In this document: positions 1 through 9,387 of the stretch, in pieces
Position numbering within the stretch: position 1 is the first letter of the stretch
Layout of the letters: the number at the start of each line of letters is the position of its first letter
Origin: Ophiura sarsii
Lineage: Eukaryota > Echinodermata > Ophiuroidea > Amphilepidida > Ophiuridae
Length of the DNA: 64,000 nt
NCBI GenBank assembly: GCA_035610835.1
Contig: CM069442.1
Span: 32,962,452 to 33,026,451, forward strand
Reading direction: 5' to 3'
Translations under genes and position numbers: made by a program
The notes under the pieces: generated by a model
What the model saw: only the letters and a program-made list of their open reading frames with translations
Told to the model about the DNA's origin: nothing
The model's database searches: none

Positions 1-446
1 TTACCTGTTTGTCCACGAGCACATTGATTTTCATATGAAATGGCACACATTGCATTTTCATATTTGAATATCCCGCCAACAAAAAAATGGAAAATAACAG
101 TTTTTTAATAAAAATTTAGAACATTATACGCTTTCACAGCATGGGTATGATATAATTGATTATGCTAACTCATATGTAAACAAGAAAGGATGCATCAAAT
201 TCCAATAACATCACAAATGAACTCAAGTTTCCAAATTTGAATGGGAGACACGTTTTGCGATCTGATGCATGTTTTGGGTATCTCGTGGACAAACGTGTGA
301 AATGGGTGCACTGGTCAAAAGGTTCACCAAAGGCAAACAGAAAATGAAATTGACTTCATTTTTTCACACAAAGTAAGGATAAAATACATAATTCTTGCAA
401 CGTTTAAAAAGTGTTAAAATTCATTTTGGTTTTGAAAACAAAATGG
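1..446. other. AT-rich non-coding start of window
   Basis: No credible coding frame is visible. A short inverted repeat (GTTTGTCCACGAG at about 8-20 against CTCGTGGACAAAC at about 281-293) may mark a small foldback element, but the arms do not extend beyond about 15 bp, so this is only suggestive. Confidence 0.4.
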
Positions 447-485
447 CTTCTTTCCACTATTGCAGTCTTTTTGACTCGCCCTGTA
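447..485 (-). repeat. Solo mariner-like terminus, shared with 62.3 kb
   Basis: A 39 bp segment containing CTTTCCACTATTGCAGT and ending CCCTGTA matches 62299-62335 closely. Read on the minus strand it begins TACAGGGCGAGTCAAAA, the style of Tc1/mariner-type inverted-repeat ends seen intact at 57.3 and 60.3 kb. No partner arm is visible nearby, so this is probably a broken element end. Confidence 0.45.
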
Positions 486-850
486 TTTTTCCTTTTCTAG
501 CATATCGCAAACATAGCTTTGTTTTGCAAAGTGTAGAGTTTAGTTTATTGCGATACATTTTGTACCTGTCAATATTTGCTCCAGTAGATTTCTTGATTGA
601 TTTCTTATACAGTATATTCTTTCTTCAAATATATTCTTTCTTCGAATCGATTGTAAGAGCCCAATTGTAATCCAAGGTGATTTGGGTTTTAACTTTTTAC
701 TACAAGGTGTTACCTTTTTTATCGGAATACATTTGTCATGCAAACTGTTGAATTTGTCAATATATTTGACATATTTATATTTTCCATGGTCCAAGCTCTG
801 ATCGATCGCTCTATCAATTTCATCTTTGACTCCCAGTTTACAGATAGCTC
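480..850 (-). mobile_element. CR1/jockey-like LINE fragment
   Basis: The minus-strand frame at 540-794 and its extensions read like the linker before a non-LTR reverse transcriptase: residues KKLKPKSPWITIGLLQSIRR match the usual 'PWIT..LL.SI..KN' motif. A little further on, NKLYTLQNKAM resembles the 'L..LQ..A.R' motif after the thumb region. The reverse transcriptase core between them is missing, so this is an internally deleted relic. It is not continuous with the RT fragment at 1250-1690, which lies in the wrong order on the same strand. Confidence 0.6.
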
Positions 851-949
851 TTCTATTTCAGTACACGGGTTTACTACTACCCCTAAAATGTTTAGGGTTT
901 ACTACTACCCTTAAAATGTTTACATCATTATTTGGTACACATTTCTAAT

Positions 950-1161
950 TACTGTAAAAGCCAATATTTTCGCGTACAGATATTTTCGCGGATTTTGATA
1001 TCAAAGACATTTCGCGAATTGTTTTTTTTCGCGGGCGACCGTCTGAAAGCATTGCATGAATGTGTAAAGCAATATTTTTGTGTGTTATAATTTTCGCGGA
1101 AAAAGATTTGCGCGAAAAGCGCGAAAATAAAACCACCGCGAATATTTCAGCTTTTACAGTA
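950..1161. mobile_element. MITE with TACTGTAAAAGC termini
   Basis: A 212 bp palindromic element. The left end TACTGTAAAAGCCAATATT pairs with the right end AATATTTCAGCTTTTACAGTA, and TA at each edge fits a Tc1/mariner-type target duplication. The interior is rich in TTTTCGCG blocks on both arms and has no coding capacity. Two other elements with TACTGTAAA ends lie at 61337 and 63499, but their interiors differ. Confidence 0.8.
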
Positions 1162-1239
1162 ATCCCCCCAATTTCTTTAGTTGATTCTCTACAAGCACCA
1201 ATCCATGTAGACACTAGACAGCGTCACTCTTATTAATGT

Positions 1240-1695
1240 GTTAGCCTGAAATTTGTGAAAATAGTTTGAATGTTTTTAATACGTTTTTTATTGATGTCTC
1301 AGCTCTAACAAATAGAGTTGTGTCGTTTGCAAATTGCGTTATTTTTACTTAGTTTTTGTCGTATTCAAGGAAGAGCAATTTTATGCCATGTATATATTCT
1401 GACTGTCTTATTTGGTTAGCCATTACCTCAACTGCCACAACATATAATAATGGGGACAAATTGCAACCTTTCTTAGACCATTCATCTGTTCAAAAAAAGA
1501 AGACATATGTCCATATGTAATATACAACTGACAGTGTTGTTATTAAGCATAGTCTTAATCCAATTTGATATTTTTTCAACAAAGTTAAATAGTTTAAGGG
1601 AACACAATATGAATTCTCTTTTTATTGTCTCGAAAGCTTTTTAAAAATCAATACAGATCATGAATACCTTACCTTGAATAGCCAAACCTTGATGA
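1240..1695 (-). mobile_element. Non-LTR reverse transcriptase fragment (L1/Tx1-like)
   Basis: With frameshifts tolerated, the minus strand encodes successive reverse transcriptase motifs: an IDF.KAF.TI block with its catalytic Asp near 1650, then KGCNLSPLLYVVAVEVMANQ near 1450-1500 (the 'RQGCPLSP' motif 4), then FANDTTLF near 1330, a degenerate F/YADD box with the first catalytic Asp changed to Asn. The 'GCNLSP' spelling fits L1/Tx1-type rather than CR1-type elements. Several in-frame stops make it a dead relic. Its ends are not defined. Confidence 0.6.
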
Positions 1696-1925
1696 GCAAG
1701 ATCCTGCCGCAGCAGAGAAGACACTATTTTGAGCAGGGTTCTCTGAGCTAATATCTGGTTGTCAAGATGTTGCCTGTTCAGCTTTGCATTGTCTACATCT
1801 TCTTTTAGATTAGATTGGACATAGAAATGTTGTGGACATCTGATTTGTCATTTTCTGACATTTTTCTATGGCTTTCTTCCAGTTTTTAAATCCCACTGAT
1901 ACAAAAGTATCTTCTTTGCATTTTG

Positions 1926-2710
1926 TTATTCCTGACATATTTTGTGTGGTTGCTTGTGAACAGGTAAAGCACAGAACTCCACCAAGGTCAGGTCACGGTC
2001 GTTAGATGGTGTCACCTGTTCCCGTGGTGAATCAAAATCTTCCCTGTCTGCTAAATCTTTCACATCTTCAGGGAGAGATGTCTCAAATTTTGCCAAAGCT
2101 GCTGGACTTCCCCCAATGCATGTACCGGTTTCATCTTTTATATAAATGAAAGTTTCCCAGCCAGTCCTGACTCTTAGAAGACGCAGCTTTTTGGGGATTG
2201 TTTCTTTCCTCTTTCTCAAAGTCGCTCTCCTTGCAGTTCGGTTCTCGACAAACGAATCAGAAGGACGTCTAGTGGGTTGCCGTTGCCTACAGCAATGTCC
2301 AGATATGGGCTTCCTCAGATGCATGTTCAGCAAGTATTGCAGAGATGATCCCTGGATGTTTCAAGTGTTTTTGGTATGGAAACATATTCAAAAGTGTCCT
2401 TTTTCTCTTGTCTAGCGCCTTCAGAGCAGTTGTAAACTGTCGTATACTTTTCACCTGGACCCCTTTCTTCGGGTTCTATTAACAAATCTTTATCTCTTGT
2501 ATGACACATTGAATGCATAGTGCGATTTGAAAGCCATATCAAACGCTTCTATGGTGATTTTGCCAGCTGGAATGGCTATGTGATCCGTTATCAGGAAGAC
2601 CTCCAAAGGTTTGGTGGCCGGTCCAAAGCAAAGAATGAATGGGTCAGTGTATCTGTCTTCTTTGCCAGAACTATATCCACATTTGTGTCCACCTGCAAAA
2701 AAACACAATT
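1926..2710 (-). pseudogene. Unidentified transposon-associated coding relic, copy A
   Basis: Three overlapping minus-strand frames carry coherent but frame-broken protein. One part reads FEYVSIPKTL followed, in another frame, by ISAILAEHASEEAHIWTLL, and the same block recurs at 3960-4200. At 2490-2620 there is ITIEAFDMAFKSHYAFNV, matching the AFD.LFK.HYVFNV pattern also present at 14.6 kb. I associate these blocks with uncharacterised proteins dispersed in invertebrate genomes, but cannot name the family. Frameshifts show it is not functional. Confidence 0.45.
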
Positions 2711-3012
2711 AATACACAAACACAAAGATATGCAATACCGGTGATGTTTATTGCAGAGATGCATAGAATCAAAACTTGTACATAAACTTAAATGGCTCAA
2801 ATGCCGAGGTGCCATTCCATAACATCAAGGTCAAGCGCTCTGGTACCTCCTTCCACCCTCTCCCTGTACTAAAAGTTCTCCACATAATTAAGGACTACTA
2901 CTACAATTTAATTTTGAGAACAACTAAGCTCCATAATTTGCTATCCAAACTGCTCAATTTAAATATGAAGCTTAACCAGGGTAATGTATTTATTGTAATT
3001 TGTTCACAGCAA

Positions 3013-3288
3013 TAACCCTAACTCTAGTTCACCACAGGCGGCAACAGATTTCTTTTCCGACCCCCAAAATTCACCAGAAAAGTCACACCGAGCCCCTCGG
3101 GATTTGAACCACAGACCTCCAGCACCAGGGCCCAGATCCTAGCCACTACACCACGGCTGTCAGTCAACACTCGGCGAGTATATTCGCCTCGTTATATAGC
3201 CTGGGTCCGTTTTGTAGCCCAAAAACCCACACGCTAGGTTATAAAAACATTTTTTCCGCACAGTTGCCGTGTGGTAGAGTTAGGGTTA
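3013..3288 (-). repeat. tRNA-like SINE unit between inverted repeats
   Basis: Read on the minus strand, about 3175-3085 looks like a tRNA head: a box A-like CCGTGGTGTAGTGGCTAGG and, about 35 bp on, a box B-like TGTGGTTCAAATCCC. This is an internal pol III promoter, as in tRNA-derived SINEs. The whole unit is bounded by inverted TAACCCTAACTCTA / TAGAGTTAGGGTTA arms about 40 bp long with small indels, which is unusual for a SINE and typical of a MITE. The acceptor stem does not fold, so it is not a functional tRNA gene. Confidence 0.6.
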
Positions 3289-3394
3289 ATGGGCAATTCC
3301 ATATGAGAGAGTGTGAACACTTTTATGGTTCAATTCCCTAAACTCCAAAACATCATTACAGCTCAATTACATCAATGCATTTAATTTTGCAATT

Positions 3395-3795
3395 GCTGGC
3401 ATAATAATAATAAAAATAATAATAAAATACATTTATTAAGCGCTTAAAACAGAAGTCACTAAGCGCTTTACATAGCATAAAAACCAAAAAGTAATATAAA
3501 ACCAGGAAATACATAATATACTGTATAAGATACGACATATGTTGATCAGGCAGTTAAAAAGATTCAAAAGTTAAAAATGTACAAAACCACCAGGATAAAA
3601 ACAATTTTACAGCGCAAGGCATAACAAGTATTTCAGATTAACCAGTATAATAAGTCCGAAAAAGGTGCGTTTTAAGATGCGATTTGAAGACTGAAACAGT
3701 TTCGGCATGACGAACTTCACTCGGGAGACGATTCCACTCGGTTGCCGCTGCCACATGTGAGCAATACCTTGCCTACCGGTTGATCATCTTCTAAA
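3395..3795 (-). mobile_element. 3' end of a CR1/L2-like LINE
   Basis: The minus strand from about 3760 encodes the extreme C-terminus of a non-LTR reverse transcriptase: TEWNRLPSEVRHAETVSVFK then SHLKTHLFR, matching the usual 'WN.LP..IR....FK..LKTHLF' ending, and then a stop. It is followed by a 3' UTR with AAGCGCTTTACA and an (ATT)n tail near 3400-3440. The arrangement parallels the longer LINE at 38.7-40.2 kb. It is 5'-truncated. Confidence 0.75.
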
Positions 3796-3959
3796 CCCAA
3801 CAAAAACCCTCTTAATGAATAAGAAGGTCCTGCTTAGAACTTTCGGATTAACAATAGAAAAAATGTAGATTGTAGCGACCAGGTGATTGATAGCTGATAT
3901 AAATGAAGTACAAATGGTAAGTTTGAGGCCATCCACCATGATCCCAAACTCTGTGTCGT

Positions 3960-4400
3960 CTAGTGGGTTGCAGTTACCAACAGCAATGTCAAGATATGGG
4001 CTTCCTCAGATGCATGTTCATCAAGTATTGCAGACATGATCCCAGGCTGTTCCAAGTGTTTTTGTAGAGTTTTTGGTATGGAAACATATTCAAAAGTATC
4101 CTTTTTTCTCTTGTCTAACGCCTCCAGGTAAACTGTCATATACGTTTCACCTGGCACCCTTTCTTCGGATTCTATTAACAAATCTTTATCTTTCAAAGTA
4201 TTTCTTCTGCTGGTCTTCTGTTTGTAATCCCAGAAATGATTCTTTCAATGTAGCAAATTGTTGTAAAACATGAGTACATTTGTCAACCTCCAGTAATGTA
4301 CCCAAATTAATGTCATCAGTCAGTGAAGTTACCTTTTTTCTAAATAACTGAGGATAGCTTTCGCCATTCCTTCAACTTCTGAAATCGCCTGTTTTACAAA
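3960..4400 (-). pseudogene. Unidentified coding relic, copy B
   Basis: The 3962-4200 part is a diverged duplicate of 2271-2500, including the words for KDTFEYVSIPKTL and DEHASEEAHI. Upstream on the minus strand it extends into AISEVEGMAKAILSYLEK and, after a one-base slip near 4335, TSLTDDINLGTLLEVDKC and ESFLGLQTEDQQKKYF, which reads as genuine helical protein. The function is not recognised. Compared with copy A this one keeps more of the upstream region, so the two were probably separate insertions of one family. Confidence 0.45.
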
Positions 4401-5640
4401 ATGGAATGGAACCAATGAATTAGCAATAAAAAGTGCATTGCCTTTCAAAATACCATCCAAATTGTATCATCTTCATGATTATAAATGTAGGCCTGAACTA
4501 CTTAAAGCTTACATCCAGTCCAGTTGATGAGATAATTGTGAAGAATCATTGTGAATACAAACAATGTATGCCATTTTTGAGTAACACAAATTTTACAAAG
4601 TTGTACTGCAACTCATCAAAATATATGCAAAAATAGGCATCCTCAATACTATCAATAACATGACAAATGTTGAATTTCAAACATAACTCCAGCATTAAAA
4701 TGATATGACTACATGTATCACTAAATAACATAATGAATCCACAAAAAAGATTATCCATGTCATCTAGGCACTCTCTCATGGCAATCAGCAGATGTCTGAT
4801 GAGCATGATATGAAAAGCCAATGCATGATATAAGCTTAAATAACCGGGCGAGTGTATACAACTGGGGACTTTTACTACAGGAAAAGTCACTTGATTTACC
4901 TTGCCACCAAGTTTTAATTATAAATATTCCAGCTCCAAAAATAGAAGTTCTTTCTTCCCTGCTCCAACAGATGCACATGTACAACTTTCTGTTGGCGTGT
5001 ATGATTCTATCCAGCCAAGTGGGTATAAAAATGGCCGACACATGCATGCAACTTTTGTGTATAGATCACTACGGGAAGTTCCTAGGTAAATGGGACATAG
5101 GTTGGCCGAGTGTATCCGCAAGGGGGCTCTCTTCATCATTTTGTTTTCAACCCCTCGATGAAATTAACACAAAATATACACACGACTATGGCGCAAAACT
5201 ATGAAATTGGGAATATTTAAAAATAGCTTTCAGCTATAGAGGACATGTCAGGCATCATTTTGCCCCATTTCACAGACGACGCTGGACACGGGCGTATTCA
5301 CAAATATTCAGGTTAAAATATGCAAACGAGGTTACGTGATCAAGTGAATGGGACGAACACTTAGCAACGGTTTAAATTCAAAAAATGATAATGACACTGC
5401 AGATGGCTAGCCATCCACAGTGGTTTTAGGATGAAATAATTTAGTTCCAACATGTGATGAATTTTATGGAGTCATATAATCAAAATCCATTGTTACATTG
5501 AAACCAACGGAAATTAAAAATTAACGGCTGTTCGTGTCCACCGTCATCTACCATTTCACCTAATTTCACCCATTTTATTAGCTATATTGTCCACTGGGGA
5601 TATCCCCAATTGCAGGTGTATCCCCAGTTGAAAGGTGTGT
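4401..5640. other. No supported gene
   Basis: Several short frames overlap on both strands, none with a recognisable motif. A cluster of GGGGATA/TATCCCC words lies near 5598-5632. Confidence 0.5.
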
Positions 5641-5670
5641 ATTCATACGAATGTCCCCCATTCCCACGTT

Positions 5671-6090
5671 TTACGTATGCAAGCGCACATCTTCAAAACT
5701 GATGTGCAGAATTAATTTTGAGGAACTTTTACTTGGAAACTTAACAACAAATTGTTTTAACTTCAAGAACATAGCTACAAATGTCCAGTCGATGAGTTTA
5801 ATGGCTCCCAAAAGCAGTTTTACTTTTACTTTTTTTTTAACATTGGTGTTCAACATGATGCTGATCATCTCTTTAACAACAGCTTGACGGAGAATAAAAG
5901 GAAATGAGCCAACCCTAAAGGAGTTGTTGATAATTGATGTGATGACCGGCAATAGCGTCTCGATACACTGCTTCAATAACCAAATGGGGATAGGATCAAG
6001 AGGGCTGGTTTTGTTTGAAAGTTTAGAGATGATTTTTCTAACCTCCTCCTCAGTAACAGCAGTAAAACGGTCTAAAACCTGAGAACAGTT
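5671..6090 (-). mobile_element. CR1-like LINE fragment (start of reverse transcriptase)
   Basis: The minus strand from about 6070 reads TEEEVRKIISKLSNKTSPLD, then PIPIWLLKQCIETLLPVIT, then SIINNSFRVGSFP. This is the conserved N-terminal part of CR1/jockey reverse transcriptases ('SPLDPIPT.LLK....LLP.IT.IIN.SL..G..P'). It breaks off before the catalytic motifs and runs into unrelated Lys-rich sequence. No TSD was identified. Confidence 0.7.
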
Positions 6091-6339
6091 ATTACTGTTA
6101 TAATAAGAAATATTGCACTTGGGAGCATTATTAGAAACATTACTGTTATGACAAGAAATGTTGCACTGGGAGCGTTGTTAAAAACGTCAGCCGACAAATC
6201 ACATGAATTAACACACACCGTCATTTCATCATCATTACACGGAGCATCGTGCAAATTACATCAGTAAGAAGGGTATTAGTGGACTGAACACTATCTACAA
6301 GTGCATCTTTAAGCTCTGGGTTAATTACTTTGCATTTTC

Positions 6340-8525
6340 AGTCTGATTTTTCTTAGATTCCCACAAGCTTTAAAGATCTTTTCCACTTCAGGGACATTTC
6401 TCTCCTCATTAACCCGACTGCTTGTAGAACCAAGTTTACTATGGCATCTCTACAGGATTTCTGTACGAACAACGGTGTAGTTGTCAACAAAGTTCTTAAA
6501 CACTGTATGTGTGTACGCGGCAAACTGTGTCTCAGAGAACCACAATGGTGCCTTGAAATCAATACCAAGAATGTGCGCTTGATCAATAGCTGCCTCAAAA
6601 GTGTTGCCAAATCTAAATTTGTGCAGGACAGCAGCTATATCTTTGCAAATATCATTGACCCAAGCTAGATTTTTTATCGTATCTCTATCTGCGAGTTGAA
6701 GTAAATGGGCACTATCTCACACAAAATTAACAGACTCGCTTAAATTCAGTTTTTGCTGTAGCAAGTAAACATTTGCCTCATTCTTCACCTGGTCTTTAGC
6801 TTGTCAGCAACAATGCCAACAGGAGACATCTGAAGTTGCTTCCAAAGGGTTTTTGATGTAGTCCTTTACACGACTGCATGTCTACAGCTTCTGCAAATGC
6901 CGGTTTTGAGTGTAAAGCTAATTTCCAGGAATGATTAATATTGCCTTCATTCACATAGGCATCTGAAAGCAAAAGCATGTCAATTTCCAAAAAGGTGAAC
7001 GGACGACAAAACTTTAGCAAACGATACGCTTGTTTGCAGACTGTTAAACCAGCACTTTGTTTTCTTGCTTGCAACTTGCAGAGTTCCTTGTTTTGTGATT
7101 CTATCTCTGTCAATTCTTTCAAATGACCTGATGTAGAACGACTGCATATGTCGCATTTCAAATTCAAAGTATCATCTGTGACAGTCATGATGCTAAATCA
7201 CACAGCCTCTGAACGGATTTGCAATTTTGAATTAAAACTTGCAACACGTCCAACTCTGTTTCTTTACTTGCTGTCTGTTGCTGATGAGAGCTTCTTTCCC
7301 TCCGAGCTTGTGGTCTTGCTGAGAGTTTTAATTCGTCAAGTCGAGCTAGCACATTGTCAAGTTTCTCCGCTAGATATTCATTTGTTGTAGTTTCCTCATG
7401 GGCCGCGGCTACAGCAGCATGTTTATCAATTGGTTTCTCAAGAGGATGCAAATGTTACCTGTTCTTCATCAGAAACTCTACCCTCAAAAGGTACGAGGGA
7501 TTGCCGGTGTTCAGCAGATGTATCTGTTCCAAACAACTTGTCAAAGGGATAATAATGCTCTTCAGAGTCATCAGGTGTTGGCATCTAGTGAAGTGGTAGG
7601 TCTGTCTGCTTCGGCTGGCAACACTCACGGTCATCACATTTACGTATCTGATGAAGACAGAATAAAAAATAAAATAATTAAACATATAGAAGAATACTAT
7701 AGTTAAGTCCATGTCCATATATTTCACAAATATTTTATATTTAATAATATATACATGTGTCTCTAAATACTTCCTTTCTACACATACCTGAAAACTGTCG
7801 TGCTCAGAACTGTTAAACCGGCACTTTGTTCTCTTGCTTGCAACTTGCGGAGTTCCTCGTTTTGGGATTCTATCTCTGTCATTTCTTTCAAATGACCTGA
7901 TGTAGAATGACTGCATACGTCGCATTTCAAATTCAAAGTATCATCCGTGACAGTCATGATGCTAAATCACACAGCCTCTGAACGGATTTGCAATTCTGAA
8001 TTAACACTTGCAACACGCCCAACTCTGTTTCTTTACTTGCTATCTGTTGCCGATGAAAGCTTCTTTCCCTCCGAGCTTGTGGTCTTGCTGAGAGTTTTAA
8101 CTCGTCAAGTCAAGCTAGCACATTGTCAAGTTTCTCCGCTAGATGTTCATTTGTTGTAGTTTCCTCATGGGCCGTGGCTACAGCAGCAGATTTGTCAATT
8201 GGTACCTCACCGGCGGCATCATCTTCTTTTGCCTACATCATCAAAGTCACTTTCAGCCCGCGTTTGTCACTCCCGGTATCACTATCAGTAAGCCTACTTT
8301 CAGCATTGGACGTAGATGCGGCAGATTTATTGCGTGCAAACATGTCCCTGATAGAGAGATTCTTTGAATCTTCTTTATTAGGTTGACCAGGATGAAATTC
8401 CTTGGATGGATGCACAGTCTATCTCTTCGCATCTCTACCTGACAATATCCACATTTTATTTGTTGTTATGACCGAGGTAGTGATTTTTTACTCGAAGACT
8501 GACCAGAGGTAGCCATCTTGATAGT
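6340..8525 (-). pseudogene. hAT-like (ZNF862-type) transposase-derived pseudogene with internal duplication
   Basis: Read from 8525 downward, the N-terminus (MATSGQSS...) has a possible zinc-binding CGYC motif, then a hydrophilic linker, then EGNINHS..LALHSKPAFAEAV near 6880-6960. Finally, after frameshifts, LLQLADRDTIKNLAWVNDIC and PLWFSETQFAAYTHTVFKNF near 6450-6680. These match the order I know for hAT-superfamily proteins of the ZNF862/KIAA1586 type (an RNase H-like fold, DNA-binding transposase ancestry). The middle part (7041-7440) is duplicated at 7810-8209, about 769 bp upstream on the minus strand. Stops and frameshifts make it non-functional. The C-terminal dimerisation part is absent here, but a related one lies at 12.2-12.7 kb. 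Confidence 0.55.
7041..8209. repeat. 769 bp-offset internal tandem duplication
   Basis: The segment 7041-7440 recurs at 7810-8209 with about 90% identity by eye. Both copies keep the same minus-strand words, for example STSGHLKE.TEIESQN and NEYLAEKLDNVLA / NEHLAEKLDNVLA. The divergence suggests an old duplication. Confidence 0.8.
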
Positions 8526-8662
8526 TTGATAATGCGTACAACCACACTAACGGTGCAATTCAATTAGGCCTACAATTATTTCTAAATCTAATATCGCATC
8601 ATCACGATGATCATGAATGTCTGGCAGCGTTACCATACAATACCACCAGCACAAAATGCCTT

Positions 8663-9199
8663 CTAGGCCAGGGCGCCCGCGGCCAATGTCAAAGAGTAGC
8701 CCAATTTTTGTTTTGCCTGCTGCATATTGCATCGGGCCCAAATGCCTTGCAAACAGTGCCAACAGCCAGAAGCGTAGCCGATTCCTTTCCCTGGTTCCAC
8801 AGCAGGTGTTTTTTTCCTGCCCAGTGTTTCACCGTTTGCCTCTACAACTTCCCAACATGAGAGAGCAGAGACAGCATACTCTTTAAGGTTTAGAACAATG
8901 TGTTTCCCACAATACAGGTTGTTCAAAGATTTCATTTTGTCTTTCGTTTCATCGCTTAATTTATCCCAGTTATCAACGATTCTTGGTAACTGTTCGAATA
9001 ACCTGATAACCAGTTTTTCACCGTTTGCCTCTACAACTTCCCAACATGAGAGAGCAGAGCCAGCATGCTTTTTAAGGTTTGGAACAATGTGTTTCCCACA
9101 ATACAGGTTGTTGACAGATTTCATTTTGTCTTTCGTTTCATCGCTTAATTCATCCCAGTTATCAACGATTCTTGGTAACTGTTCGAATAACCTGATCAT
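8663..9199 (-). pseudogene. Unidentified protein fragment with 63-residue tandem duplication
   Basis: A continuous 178-codon minus-strand frame contains two copies of a 63-residue block, including IRLFEQLPRIVDNWD.LSDE and NNLYCGKHIV.NLK. The DNA period is 189 bp, for instance TTCACCGTTTGCC at 8828 and 9017, so the frame is maintained. YCGKH followed by N..K resembles a motif in uncharacterised invertebrate transposon-associated proteins, from memory only. The first ~50 codons after the repeat lack similarity to it. Confidence 0.45.
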
Positions 9200-9387
9200 T
9201 TTTTTTCACTACACACTTGCCAGTCATTGTGGTGTTTTTTCTTCATTTTTAAGAGTAAGGTGTTCACTTTCTTTTGATTATCAACAACATCATTAATACT
9301 TAGAAGATCTTGCACAGCAAGCGACCTCCCATTATTATTGTTTCTAGCCACATTAGACATACAATGTAATGTCTACTGGGATTCGCT

